Virus record (IMG/VR): IMGVR_UViG_3300024308_000057
Location: 1-25,833 of that record
DNA: 25,833 bases
Direction: 5' to 3' (one strand)
Origin: a virus
Of this stretch, positions 6,519 through 13,775 are shown one piece after another (position 1 is the first letter of the stretch; every line of letters begins with the position of its first letter). The position numbers and the translations under genes were made by a program. A model generated the notes under the pieces. That model ran no database searches. It saw only the letters and a list, made by a program, of their open reading frames with translations, and was not told the DNA's origin.

Positions 6519-7040
6519 CTATTGATTTTTAGCGGCAATTTTATCTAATGTCGCATTTGTTCGCTGTTGCTGTTCAATAACAGTAGTAATCAATTGGCGA
6601 TTGTTATTGACGTCATTTTCGATTTTTTTGACGGAACTATTTACTGCTTGCTTAAAAAGCTCTTGACGCTCGCCAGTGGCTTTAAAATATTCTTCAGCAG
6701 TACCAAGGCGAGTGACTAGCGTGTCAAATCTGGCATCGGCAACTCTGTCTTGACCCGTGCCGTAAATTTGCTGAACTGTGATAATTAATCCCAAGCCTGC
6801 CAGCAGTAATCCCGCAATACCGAGACCAGTGCCAACAATATAGCGTTTTAGCTCTGTTACTCTGTCATTAAAACGTTTTTCTATATCAGCCATTTGGTCA
6901 CCATTGTATGTCTTTTTATCAACATTTGTTGGTGACATTGTAGCATCATCAAGACTAATTGCTATGGGATTGGCTTTATTGGCAGCAGGGCTAATTTCTA
7001 CTATACCATCATCTCTTTGGGTGATTTTACGGTTACTCAT
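6519..7040 (-). CDS. CI-operon membrane/coiled-coil protein, 173 aa (rex-position gene)
   Basis: The protein has a polar N-terminus (1-50), a coiled-coil-like stretch (ADIEKRFNDRVTELKRYIVG), one membrane helix about 68-90 (GLGIAGLLLAGLGLIITVQQ), then a long helical C-terminal half (ERQELFKQAVNSSVKKIEND, later TTVIEQQQRTNATLDKI) likely to be coiled coil. GAGGA lies 6 nt before the ATG, which overlaps the upstream stop by 4 bp. The gene is the last of the leftward operon headed by CI, the place of rexB in lambda, and is AT-rich. It is not homologous to RexB in any way I can see. A membrane-anchored effector or exclusion protein is the natural guess. The family is not recognised. Confidence 0.75.
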   Translation of the reverse strand: MSNRKITQRDDGIVEISPAANKANPIAISLDDATMSPTNVDKKTYNGDQMADIEKRFNDRVTELKRYIVGTGLGIAGLLLAGLGLIITVQQIYGTGQDRVADARFDTLVTRLGTAEEYFKATGERQELFKQAVNSSVKKIENDVNNNRQLITTVIEQQQRTNATLDKIAAKNQ

Positions 7041-7357
7041 AGTAGATCCTCTGTGTAATCAGGGCCTTCTAAAAATTTTACTCCATGATTAAACGCCATT
7101 GTTAGTAACTGTACCTGAGCTTTGCTGAGTGACAATTTTGCTTCAACAATATCAACTACACCTAAGTGTTCGTCATTTATTGTTAAGTCAGTCTTTTTTA
7201 AAATATAAATATCATAGGATTTTTTATTTGCGCTTGGCCTAGCGTAAATACCTATTTCGGCACCTTCGTACTGGCGAAATATTTCATCAAAAACAAACAC
7301 GTTATCTCTACCAATCTCAGCACTAATGATTTTTTGCATGTCTTTATTTTGTTTCAT
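7037..7357 (-). CDS. CI-operon soluble protein, 106 aa (rex-position gene)
   Basis: The frame is open back into the CI gene, but the ATG at 7355-7357 (MKQNKDMQKIISAEIGRDNV) is preferred because AAGGT lies 6 nt before it. The product alternates helices and strands: DNVFVFDEIFRQYEGAEIGI, then SYDIYILKKTDLTINDEHLG, then a helix KLSLSKAQVQLLTMAFNHGV. No membrane segment or catalytic motif is apparent. Its stop overlaps the next ATG by 4 bp, so the two are coupled. It takes the place of rexA in lambda without visible homology. A sensor/effector pair expressed from the prophage is an inference from context only. Confidence 0.7.
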   Translation of the reverse strand: MKQNKDMQKIISAEIGRDNVFVFDEIFRQYEGAEIGIYARPSANKKSYDIYILKKTDLTINDEHLGVVDIVEAKLSLSKAQVQLLTMAFNHGVKFLEGPDYTEDLL

Positions 7358-7398
7358 AAAGTACCTTAATGGTGGGTGAATGTGAGTCTCTTTTACCT

Positions 7399-8091
7399 TT
7401 AAATTAGTACCGAGTACCAAAACACTTTGCCGATGATTTTGATGTGCTTGAGCTGTTCTAAGCTGATATGTTCATCTGGCCATTCGTCTATGTTGTAGCT
7501 GCGTAGGCGGATGCCGCCACCTGGGAGCTTGTAGAGCATTTTTACTCTTAGCATGCCATCGTGATTAATGGCGTACATTTTCCCGTCCACAATATCGGTG
7601 TGTGAGGTGTCCACGCCGACGGTTGATCCGTGGGGTAATACGGGTTCCATGCTGTTGCCGTTGACTTTTACGCATACCGCATCGGCAGCGCTGACACCTT
7701 GACGCCTCAGGGTGGATTTAGCAAAACGCAATTTGGGGCCGTAGTATTCACGAATATCCGTTACCCCTGCACCCGCTGCGAGTTCTACTTCCATGTAAAA
7801 CGGTATCTCCACTTCGTCGTCACCAAGCGGGCTATTTCTATCCCACGTTTCAAAACCGCCAATAAATTCAGCGTTTGATTCTGGCTTGGTTTGCTTTTCT
7901 TCACCATACAAAAGCCATTCAGAAGAACAGTTTAAAGATTTTGCCAAGGCGTAAAGGTTTTCGCCCTTGGGTGAGGTTGCTCCTGCTTCCCAAAGCGAAA
8001 TAGTGGCTTTAGTTACGCCAATCATTTTACCAAGCGCTGGCTGAGTAAGCCTGTTAGCTTTGCGTCTTTCTTTAATTCGTTCATTCATCAT
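7399..8091 (-). CDS. cI: CI-type repressor, XRE HTH plus S24 LexA-like protease
   Basis: A 230-aa lambda/LexA-type repressor that keeps lysis and replication genes silent. The N-terminus is a helix-turn-helix (about 16-50: LTQPALGKMIGVTKATISLW). The C-terminal S24 domain carries the autocleavage site A106-G107 in ELAAGAGV, the catalytic serine S147 (GNSMEP) and lysine K184 (LRVKMLY). SOS-activated RecA should trigger self-cleavage and induction. The start at 8091 is followed immediately by a second ATG and has no strong ribosome site, as is common for CI mRNAs with short or no leader. Two small genes are downstream; the Cro-like gene is divergent, with operators between. The assignment is firm. 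Confidence 0.95.
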   Translation of the reverse strand: MMNERIKERRKANRLTQPALGKMIGVTKATISLWEAGATSPKGENLYALAKSLNCSSEWLLYGEEKQTKPESNAEFIGGFETWDRNSPLGDDEVEIPFYMEVELAAGAGVTDIREYYGPKLRFAKSTLRRQGVSAADAVCVKVNGNSMEPVLPHGSTVGVDTSHTDIVDGKMYAINHDGMLRVKMLYKLPGGGIRLRSYNIDEWPDEHISLEQLKHIKIIGKVFWYSVLI

Positions 8092-8108
8092 AGTAAAGCC
8101 ATCTTAAC

Positions 8109-8147
8109 TTGATTTCGGTCAAGCTTCCTTTCCTTTTTTTGACTTAT
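8109..8147. promoter_or_regulatory. operator region between CI and Cro (OR-like)
   Basis: Two candidate CI/Cro sites: TTGA-TTTCGG-TCAA (8109-8122), an inverted repeat, and TTGACTTAT (8139-8147), which also occurs at the leftward promoter (5523-5531). The shared TTGA(C) half-sites suggest one repressor controls both promoters. Confidence 0.6.
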
Positions 8148-8151
8148 CTCG

Positions 8152-8180
8152 TTGACAAAACGGTATAGTTTTCTTAACCT
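8152..8180 (+). promoter_or_regulatory. predicted rightward early promoter (PR-like)
   Basis: TTGACA (8152-8157), a 17-bp spacer and TAACCT (8175-8180) lie 30 bp upstream of the Cro-like ATG. The -35 is perfect and the -10 is weak. It follows the operator TTGACTTAT directly. Confidence 0.55.
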
Positions 8181-8209
8181 CATCAAAGGTCACTTTTCGG
8201 AGTTAATTG

Positions 8210-8404
8210 ATGAAAACAAAAGATGCAATTACGCACTTTGGTAACAAAGCAAAACTCGCAAAAGCACTGAACATTTCAAAGTCTGCAATTACGCAATGGC
8301 CTGATGACGTTCCTGCGCTGCGCGCTTTTCAAATTGAGCGGTTAACCAATGGAAAGCTGAAGGCGGGGGCGTTACAGCTGCCGAATGCTGACCACGCGGC
8401 TTAA
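8210..8404 (+). CDS. cro: P22-Cro-like repressor
   Basis: The 64-aa product MKTKDAITHFGNKAKLAKAL, then NISKSAITQWPDDVP, closely follows the P22 Cro pattern (DVIDHFG...VAKALGIS...AVSQW), a helix-turn-helix over about residues 10-35. It should bind the operators between itself and CI and favour lytic growth. The ATG at 8210 is chosen over a TTG one codon upstream because GGAG lies 7 nt before it. It is the first rightward gene, divergent from cI, followed by the YdaT/CII-like gene. Confidence 0.85.
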   Translation: MKTKDAITHFGNKAKLAKALNISKSAITQWPDDVPALRAFQIERLTNGKLKAGALQLPNADHAA

Positions 8405-8443
8405 CCCTTCTGATTAAACATTAGCAGAGAGAGGATTTTTAGC

Positions 8444-9058
8444 ATGAAACCACAATCACGTTTGAATTTATTGATGAAAACCATCCATCGGGTACTTGAG
8501 TTGCCGAAGATGAGCCGTTTTGGGCTGGCGATGGATTTTGTAGCGGCGGTTGATCGCCTTGGGCTTAACGAGGTGTTAGCGGCTGAGGGGATTAATTTTG
8601 CCCGTACCGATGATGTGCATAACAACGCCCGGGTAAATGCGCAAAAGCTGTTCCGTTGGCTGGGGCAGTATGAAGGGCAGCATCCGCAGGTTGAACGGCT
8701 GTTTTACGTTGAGCAAGCCCTTGTGGCGGCGTTACCTGAGCATTTGCGAGTGCAGTATCTCAACGATGTGTTTGGTTGCGCTGGGGTGACGGTGATTGCT
8801 GATTCGATTCGTGATGGGCATGTGCTGCGGGTGGTTGATATGGCCGCAACGCTGACCAAAGAGAACTGTGAGGCGCAAGTGGCAGTGATTCACTTAGGCC
8901 AAGAGCCTTCACGCGAGCAGCTGATGCATGCTCACCGTGAGTTGCGTGAATCTGCCGCTACGACTCAGGCAAGCATGGCAGCGCTTGAATTGGCTTATCC
9001 GTTTTTGGCGAATAAGACCGAACTACGCAAGAACGAGAGAGTTGCCGATGTCGGATAA
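8444..9058 (+). CDS. YdaT/CII-like transcription regulator
   Basis: A 204-aa protein in the place of CII (after cro, before O). A central stretch, NNARVNAQKLFRWLGQYEGQ followed by a helix with VEQALVAALPEHLRVQYLND, resembles my recollection of E. coli YdaT (ARNTQKIFRW... and AIEKAMPPLLVARMR). YdaT was first described as a toxin and later shown to be a CII-like activator in the YdaS/YdaT pair. The N-terminal helices (about 1-50) would carry the HTH; the C-terminal helix is long and alanine-rich. AGAGAGG lies about 7-13 nt upstream. The similarity is judged by eye, so family membership is likely but not certain; overproduction may be toxic. Confidence 0.6.
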   Translation: MKPQSRLNLLMKTIHRVLELPKMSRFGLAMDFVAAVDRLGLNEVLAAEGINFARTDDVHNNARVNAQKLFRWLGQYEGQHPQVERLFYVEQALVAALPEHLRVQYLNDVFGCAGVTVIADSIRDGHVLRVVDMAATLTKENCEAQVAVIHLGQEPSREQLMHAHRELRESAATTQASMAALELAYPFLANKTELRKNERVADVG

Positions 9059-9248
9059 AGCGGATGCTGCGGATGCATTGGTTGAGTTGCAGCTGCGTGC
9101 TGCGATGACCTGCAGACAACGCCCTGTGATGCGGCCGTTTACGGGCTGTTGTTATTGGTGCCGTGAGCCTGTTGAGTCGCCACGGATTTTTTGTGATGCC
9201 GATTGTCGTGATGATTTTGAGCGCAATGCGGCGAGAAAGGGAGAGTGA
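9048..9248 (+). CDS. small treble-clef zinc-finger protein, 66 aa
   Basis: Overlaps the end of the CII-like gene by 11 bp, with GAGAG upstream. The product ends in C-x2-C ... C-x3-C (CYWCREP...FCDADCRDDFERN), a compact zinc finger resembling those in many small phage proteins. The N-terminal half is a helix (DAADALVELQLRAAMTCRQR). It sits between transcription regulator and replication genes, so a nucleic-acid or polymerase contact is plausible but not shown. The family name is uncertain. Confidence 0.7.
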   Translation: MSDKADAADALVELQLRAAMTCRQRPVMRPFTGCCYWCREPVESPRIFCDADCRDDFERNAARKGE

Positions 9249-9252
9249 AACG

Positions 9253-9630
9253 ATGAGAGCTTATGACCCTGTGATTGCGGTTAAGGCCGAATCAAATCAG
9301 TTAAGTGATAAGTGCGCTGATAAATCCGTTATTCCTGATGTTGGCGTTAAACCAAAATTCCCTAATTGGGATGCGTTAAATGATGTCTGCAAACACCTTA
9401 GTGGTAAATCAGGTGATATCCCCCATACACCTGAGGAAGATGCTGAGTTTGAGCGCTTAGCGCGTAATCAGCAATTGTCTGAGTTCGCTCGCATTGAACG
9501 CAATCATGAAATTGCATTAATGGCGAATGTGATCCGCAGTACGGTACGCACTCATAGCGCTGAGGGTATTGCAACACGGTTGTTTGAGGCGGGTTATCGG
9601 TTTGATAGTTCGGCTGTGTGTTTGAAATAA
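9253..9630 (+). CDS. hypothetical phage protein, 125 aa
   Basis: The ATG at 9253 is preceded by GGGAGAG and begins MRAYDPVIAVKAESNQLSDK. The N-terminal part is disordered and acidic; the C-terminal part is helical (FERLARNQQLSEFARIERNH, then MANVIRSTVRTHSAEGIATR). I do not recognise it. It carries an early-coding copy of the 20-mer AAATCAGTTAAGTGATAAGT (9294-9313) also found twice beyond cos; here it encodes NQLSDK. The gene follows the zinc-finger gene after 4 bp. Confidence 0.7.
   Translation: MRAYDPVIAVKAESNQLSDKCADKSVIPDVGVKPKFPNWDALNDVCKHLSGKSGDIPHTPEEDAEFERLARNQQLSEFARIERNHEIALMANVIRSTVRTHSAEGIATRLFEAGYRFDSSAVCLK
9294..9313 (+). repeat. 20-mer repeat, copy 1 (coding)
   Basis: AAATCAGTTAAGTGATAAGT, identical to 14785-14804 and 14835-14854. 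It lies inside the 125-aa gene. Confidence 0.9.
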
Positions 9631-9633
9631 GAA

Positions 9634-9665
9634 AGCCCGCTGATGTTTGGCGACGGATGCGGGCT
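9634..9665 (+). promoter_or_regulatory. hairpin in leader of the replication gene
   Basis: AGCCCGC (9634-9640) and GCGGGCT (9659-9665) can form a 7-bp stem with an 18-nt loop between the 125-aa gene and the O-like start. No U-run follows, so it may shape translation or RNA stability rather than end transcription. Confidence 0.45.
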
Positions 9666-9685
9666 CAATACCGAGAGGCAAAATC

Positions 9686-10582
9686 ATGGTACTTGAAACA
9701 AGTAATTGCGTCAATTTTGACGCGGGCAATAGCAATGTGGTGCATTTGCGGCCACTGACTGATCACAGTGCTAAGCGGGGTGATGTGGTGAAGGCAGATC
9801 TTGATGATGGTTATTTGAGGCTGTCAAACACGCTGGTTGATGCGTTGTGCTGCACCAAATTGAGCGATCGTGAGAGTCGTGTGGTATTTGCTGTGATGCG
9901 CAGAACCTACGGCTACGGTAAGGCTACTGATTGGGTTTGTTTAGAGCAATTGGCCGAGATGACGGGGATTTCGACTAGCAATATTTGCCATGCTATTCGC
10001 TCGCTCACCCAGCGTAATATTTTGATAAAAGATGGTCGTAAGTTAGGGGTGAATACGGTTGTTTCGGAGTGGAGTGCTAAGTTAACTCAGCCTGAAAACA
10101 GCAAAAAAAGCGTTGTCGAAACCGACAATTCGATTGTCGGAATTGACAACGCGATTGTCGAAATCGACAGCCCAGATTGTCGAAACCGAGAGATACAAAA
10201 GAAAGACAATATTACAAAAGACAATATAAATAATATTTGTCCGAAATCTGCGTTTAATCCCTTTTTCAAAATCTATCCAGCGCATCGCAAAGGCGGTAGT
10301 GATGCCCATTCTTGGAAGGTCTGGAAAGCTGAAAAGCTGACCGAGGCCGATTGTGAAGCTGCAATCATCTGGTTAACTCAAGCCGCTGCTGCGGATGCGA
10401 GTTGGCAAACTCATGCCAATGGGCAGTACGCGTTGGGTATCACTCGTTTTATCCGCGAACGCCATTGGTTAACGCCGTTGCCTAAGCCTGCTTTGCAAAA
10501 CTCACATTTGGATATTGCGAGTTATCACGATGCTGCATCGCGTTTTGATGCGGTGAACAGCCAGTTTAATACGGAGCTGTGA
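9686..10582 (+). CDS. O-type replication initiator containing the phage origin
   Basis: The ATG at 9686 has AGAGG 7 nt upstream and gives a 298-aa product. Residues about 37-120 match the phage replication protein O N-terminal domain: DDGYLRLSNTLVDALCCTKL, RTYGYGKATDWV, then a winged-helix segment LAEMTGISTSNICHAIRSLT. O binds origin iterons and recruits the helicase loader. The middle (about 140-185) is a repetitive acidic linker (IVGIDNAIVEIDS type) because the DNA there consists of iterons, exactly as in lambda O. The C-terminal part (FFKIYPAHRKGG onward) resembles the domain of many O homologues that contacts the loader. The stop overlaps the next start (TGATG). Confidence 0.9.
   Translation: MVLETSNCVNFDAGNSNVVHLRPLTDHSAKRGDVVKADLDDGYLRLSNTLVDALCCTKLSDRESRVVFAVMRRTYGYGKATDWVCLEQLAEMTGISTSNICHAIRSLTQRNILIKDGRKLGVNTVVSEWSAKLTQPENSKKSVVETDNSIVGIDNAIVEIDSPDCRNREIQKKDNITKDNINNICPKSAFNPFFKIYPAHRKGGSDAHSWKVWKAEKLTEADCEAAIIWLTQAAAADASWQTHANGQYALGITRFIRERHWLTPLPKPALQNSHLDIASYHDAASRFDAVNSQFNTEL
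10113..10190. other. replication origin iterons (four) within the O-type gene
   Basis: Four direct repeats starting TTGTCG at 10113, 10134, 10155 and 10177 (spacings 21, 21 and 22 bp). Each reads about TTGTCG-AAAY-CGACAA, and copy 1 is a perfect inverted repeat. This matches the lambda ori plan: four iterons in gene O followed by an AT-rich segment. Confidence 0.85.
10191..10245. other. AT-rich DNA-unwinding segment of the origin
   Basis: Directly after the iterons. It is A-rich on the plus strand and contains AAAGACAAT, AAAAGACAATATAAATAAT and ATTTGTC. In lambda, the equivalent AT-rich stretch melts when O binds. Confidence 0.7.
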
Positions 10583-11319
10583 TGATGATGGATATGAGCC
10601 AAGAGGTTGATAAGTTACTAAAACGCCTTGGTTGCCCTGAGCATATCAAGCCTGATTCACCTGAGGTTTATCGTCAAAAATTCCGTGAGTTGCAGCGCCG
10701 TGATGAGCTGGAAAAATCAATTGAGCATCGTACTCGAGTAAATAACGCGCTGTTTGGTAAGAGCGGCCTAAATGCCCATTTTTTAAGTTGTTCGTTTGAG
10801 AATTATCAGGTTGAGCGAGTAGATCAGCGTAAGGCTTTGGAGGTGGCTAAGCGTTACGTGGAGAAGTTTTCGGAGTTGTCGGCACTCGGTAAGGGTTTTT
10901 TGTTTATCGGTACGCCTGGCACTGGCAAAAACCATTTAGCGGCGGCGATTGCGAATGCGTTGATGGCTAAACATCACTCGGTGGTGTTGTTGAGTGTGAT
11001 GGACCTATTTGCGCGGGTGCGTGAGAGCTATAACGACCGTTCACTGAGCGAGGAACGCTTGATTGCCGAGTTTATGCGGCCTGAGTTGTTGATTATCGAT
11101 GAGATTGGTTTGCAGCGCGGCAGTGTGGACGAAATGCTGTGGTTAACGCGAATTATCGATAAACGGCTGTATGGGCATAAATCGACTGGGTTTATTACCA
11201 ATCTTGCTCCCAATGAGTTGCAAAAGATGCTTGGCGAACGCGCTTATGAACGGCTGCTTGATGCTGCTACGGTGGCGGTGACGTTCAATTGGCCGAGTTA
11301 TCGCGGTAAGCGGGGGTGA
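10582..11319 (+). CDS. DnaC-like AAA+ helicase loader
   Basis: A 245-aa AAA+ protein. Walker A is GTPGTGKN (about 110-117), with the unusual Asn that is also found in E. coli DnaC, followed by HLAAAIANAL. Walker B is LLIIDEI (about 169-175). An arginine-finger-like GERAYERLLD and a C-terminal VTFNWPSYR complete the DnaC pattern. It should load the replicative helicase at the O-bound origin, the role of P in lambda. Several ATGs occur at the start; 10582 overlaps the O stop (TGATG), with GGAG 5 nt upstream, so starts at 10585 or 10588 remain possible. Confidence in function is high. Confidence 0.92.
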   Translation: MMMDMSQEVDKLLKRLGCPEHIKPDSPEVYRQKFRELQRRDELEKSIEHRTRVNNALFGKSGLNAHFLSCSFENYQVERVDQRKALEVAKRYVEKFSELSALGKGFLFIGTPGTGKNHLAAAIANALMAKHHSVVLLSVMDLFARVRESYNDRSLSEERLIAEFMRPELLIIDEIGLQRGSVDEMLWLTRIIDKRLYGHKSTGFITNLAPNELQKMLGERAYERLLDAATVAVTFNWPSYRGKRG

Positions 11320-11321
11320 GC

Positions 11322-11633
11322 ATGGCGGCACTGAAGCAATTACCCGACGATGCGCCCGATTTTTATTCGGCTTTGGTGAGCGCTGCTGACTTACGGGCCC
11401 AAGGTTTGCTGCGTGAACGTGAATATCCGCAAATGTGGCATTGCCGTGGCGGTGAGTCTGACATAGAGAAGATTTTAGAGCATATGTCGGTTATCCCCGT
11501 TGAGTTTAAACATTCCATTTCTATCGAGTACGAAAAGCTATTTGCGCAAGGTGGGCCAGCTGCGCGTAAGCAGGCAAATCAGTTTTTGGTAAGGCAGTCA
11601 AAGCGATTTAGAGGAGTTCCCCATGGAAACTAA
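11322..11633 (+). CDS. hypothetical phage protein, 103 aa
   Basis: The ATG at 11322 follows GGGGGTGAG, just after the loader stop; a GTG two codons earlier is an alternative. The product has an acidic N-terminus, a YPQMWHCRGGESDIEKILEH segment and a basic C-terminal helix (ARKQANQFLVRQSKRFRG). Proteins of this pattern occur downstream of replication genes in many phages, but I cannot assign a function. It overlaps the next gene by 11 bp. Confidence 0.7.
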   Translation: MAALKQLPDDAPDFYSALVSAADLRAQGLLREREYPQMWHCRGGESDIEKILEHMSVIPVEFKHSISIEYEKLFAQGGPAARKQANQFLVRQSKRFRGVPHGN

Positions 11634-11865
11634 GTTAACTCAACCGGCTAAGCCGTTAACTCAGCGTGAGCGCCTGGCGAAGATTATTACCGGATCACGT
11701 TATTGGACGCTGTTTGAGATCCAACAGGAGTGTTTTACCCGTTTTGGTTCGTTTGATAGTGAGACGGCTTTGAGTGCACGTTTTAGGGATATGCCGCTGG
11801 ATAAGCGCTGTAAGCGTGTTCGCCATGGCACTAAAAACACGTTTGAATATCGGTTGGAGGCGTAG
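11623..11865 (+). CDS. small winged-helix-like phage protein, 80 aa
   Basis: METKLTQPAKPLTQRERLAK starts 11 bp before the upstream stop, with GAGGAG about 6 nt before it. The centre (SRYWTLFEIQQECFTRFGSF, then ETALSARFRDMP) and a basic beta tip (CKRVRHGTKNTFEYRL) suggest a winged helix. It may be a regulator or DNA-binding accessory. The exact family is unknown. It stops 3 bp before the integrase start, so it is part of the same operon. Confidence 0.65.
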   Translation: METKLTQPAKPLTQRERLAKIITGSRYWTLFEIQQECFTRFGSFDSETALSARFRDMPLDKRCKRVRHGTKNTFEYRLEA

Positions 11866-11868
11866 GCA

Positions 11869-13128
11869 ATGGCTAACGCGAGTGGTGTTGAAGTGGGTAA
11901 GTTGAATGATGCCGCGTTGCGCCGTTGGCTGCGTGGTGGGGTGACGCGGGATTATCGTGATCCGCAGTATCCTGAATTGCGTTTGCGGGCGACGACTGAC
12001 CGGAGCAAGGCCTCGGTGTTTTTGGTGGTGAATGAGGGAGGCAAGACGGTTTGGCAAAAGCAAGGGGTGTGGCCAAGCATGTGTATTAAGACGTTTTTAG
12101 ATCAACTGCCTGTGGTGATGGCTAAGCGTAGTGCGGGTGCGGAGGTATTGCGCGGTGAGTTTGCGACAGTGGTTGATTTGCTTGGCTGGTTTTTGGGGCA
12201 TATCGAGGGCAATGCTTCGTTTAGCCATAGTTGGCGGGCTAATTGTAAATCGGTGGTGAGTAAGCATTTGTTGGGGATGTTTGCTGATTTGCCGCTTGCT
12301 GAGCTTTCTTTTGTGGCGGTTGATCTGCGCTTGGTTAAGCCGATGTTGGCTGAGGGTTATTCAACTAACTATATCAAAAGTGCGGTTAAGGTGTTTAAGC
12401 GGGCGTTAAGTGCGGCGGCTGATTTGCGTTTGGTCGATGGCAATGCGCTGGCGGGCTATCGGGTGGAAATGAGTTTGAAGATGGGCCCGAGTGTTGGCAC
12501 TCAGTTGATGGAATCTGACTTAGCGCTGTTGTTTGCTGCGCTGCGTGATGCAGTGAGGCCTGTGGCGATGTTGTTTATGCTGATGCTGATGTTTGGTACT
12601 CGCATTAATGAAACTCGGTTAGCCAGATGGGAGCACTTTGCAGGTGATTATTGGTTTATTCCGGCATCGAATGCGAAGAACCGCCAAGAGCATAGATTGC
12701 CTTTAACACCTACGGCTAAGGCGTTGCTGAATCAGTATTTGCAGTGGCAGGTAAAGAGCGTGGGTAAGCGAGCATTTTTATTCGCGGGTGATGTTGGGGT
12801 GATTAGCATTCGTACTGCGCATTATTGGAGTGAACAAATTCGCTTTAAGGCGTTTACTTCTCATGCGCTTAGAAAGCTTTGCCGCACCATTATTGCGGAT
12901 ATGGGTGTAGATACGATGGTGGGTGAGCGGCTGCTTAATCATGCCTTGCCTGTGCTTTTGCGTACCTATGTTCACTCGACTTTAGATAAGGGTATGTTGA
13001 GTGCTCTTGATGCTTATCATGCTCATTTAATTTTGCGCGGTTTTAACGAGGTTGCGCCCGAGATAATCCCTAGATCAACCCTAGATCCTAAGAACACTCA
13101 AAGCCAGATGGCTAGCGGGTGGCTGTGA
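11869..13128 (+). CDS. tyrosine-type site-specific integrase
   Basis: A 419-aa tyrosine recombinase with an intact active site: R245 (GTRINETRLARW), K270 (NAKNRQEHRLPL), H332 and R335 (SHALRKLC), H358 (LLNHALP) and Y367 (RTYVHS). The N-terminal region (about 30-200) includes the arm-binding and core-binding domains. It should catalyse integration and excision. Unusually, it lies between the replication genes and the Q-like gene in the rightward operon, with no adjacent attP-like direct repeats or classical excisionase. The ATG has GGAGG 10 nt upstream. The stop overlaps a possible 19-codon ORF (TGATG). Identification is firm. Confidence 0.93.
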   Translation: MANASGVEVGKLNDAALRRWLRGGVTRDYRDPQYPELRLRATTDRSKASVFLVVNEGGKTVWQKQGVWPSMCIKTFLDQLPVVMAKRSAGAEVLRGEFATVVDLLGWFLGHIEGNASFSHSWRANCKSVVSKHLLGMFADLPLAELSFVAVDLRLVKPMLAEGYSTNYIKSAVKVFKRALSAAADLRLVDGNALAGYRVEMSLKMGPSVGTQLMESDLALLFAALRDAVRPVAMLFMLMLMFGTRINETRLARWEHFAGDYWFIPASNAKNRQEHRLPLTPTAKALLNQYLQWQVKSVGKRAFLFAGDVGVISIRTAHYWSEQIRFKAFTSHALRKLCRTIIADMGVDTMVGERLLNHALPVLLRTYVHSTLDKGMLSALDAYHAHLILRGFNEVAPEIIPRSTLDPKNTQSQMASGWL

Positions 13129-13187
13129 TGATCGTTGCATCAACCCCTAAAGAGTATGCAATGGCACAAATTAAGGTGATTTTATGA
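13128..13187 (+). CDS. possible 19-codon linking ORF
   Basis: MIVASTPKEYAMAQIKVIL. The ATG overlaps the integrase stop (TGATG) and its TGA overlaps the next ATG (ATGA), so ribosomes could be passed on. It has no good ribosome site of its own. It may only serve to couple translation. Confidence 0.3.
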   Translation: MIVASTPKEYAMAQIKVIL

Positions 13188-13402
13188 GCAATCGGTCAGC
13201 AATAATTCTAAAAACAGCGCGCAAGATCCGTGGGTTTAGTCAGCATGAAGTAGCCGAAATTTATGGCGTTGACCGCAGAACGTACCAGCGTTGGGAAAAC
13301 GGCAAGTGTGCAGTACCGAGCAATGACTTTCTTGCCATCTTGGATGATGTATTTCAATTATCAATTGAGCAAATCGCGGGGGTTGCGAATGGAACCATCT
13401 AA
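13184..13402 (+). CDS. XRE-type HTH regulator, 72 aa
   Basis: MSNRSAIILKTARKIRGFSQ, then HEVAEIYGVDRRTYQRWENG (about 20-40) is a clear HTH_3 fold. AAGGTG stands 6 nt before the ATG. It resembles small phage transcription factors, possibly a modulator of the late switch since it precedes the Q-like gene. Its stop overlaps that gene by 14 bp. What it binds is not known. Confidence 0.8.
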   Translation: MSNRSAIILKTARKIRGFSQHEVAEIYGVDRRTYQRWENGKCAVPSNDFLAILDDVFQLSIEQIAGVANGTI

Positions 13403-13775
13403 AAACCAGTTGCGTGAATGGAATAAACGCAGGGATTTGCGGGAGGATTTTACCAATATGGCCGCGTTGCGTGCTGGCCTAACTACCTGGGGACGCTATT
13501 GGGCATTCCAAGAACTAGGACGCAGCTATGGCAACCGCAGCGCCTGCGATAAGTTGGGCGATCCTGTGTCGCGTGGTGGTGCTGTGGTACATGAGCTTAA
13601 TGTGCCTAAGCATGTAGCCCAATACGACCTAGTGATTGAACGGCTATCGATAAACTGTAAGCGCGCTATCCGTGCTCAGTATGTATGTAAAGGCCAATGG
13701 GCACTGATGGGGTTCGATAGTAAGAAGTCTTATATCTACTGGCTCAGACGAGCCGAAATGCAATTAGTAAAGTGA
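13389..13775 (+). CDS. Q-like late antiterminator
   Basis: The ATG at 13389 follows GGGGG and gives 128 aa: MEPSKNQLREWNKRRDLRED onward. The segment LTTWGRYWAFQELGRSYGNR, then VPKHVAQYDLVIERLSINCK and a final helix FDSKKSYIYWLRRAEMQLVK, matches the overall pattern of phage antitermination Q proteins with a C-terminal sigma-region-4-like HTH. It sits just upstream of the lysis/head operon and of a terminator at 15027-15054, the expected Q target. By eye the family match is moderate. Other late regulators are possible alternatives. Confidence 0.6.
   Translation: MEPSKNQLREWNKRRDLREDFTNMAALRAGLTTWGRYWAFQELGRSYGNRSACDKLGDPVSRGGAVVHELNVPKHVAQYDLVIERLSINCKRAIRAQYVCKGQWALMGFDSKKSYIYWLRRAEMQLVK

Noticed and set aside
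8444-9058. CII-like protein as a toxin of a toxin-antitoxin pair with the Cro-like gene
   Set aside because: YdaT was once called a toxin, but place and partner fit CI/Cro/CII regulation better; toxicity on overproduction would not alter that.
10113-10190. The four repeats as a CRISPR array
   Set aside because: The unit is short (about 16-18 bp) with almost no spacers and lies in frame inside the O gene, so it is an origin iteron set.
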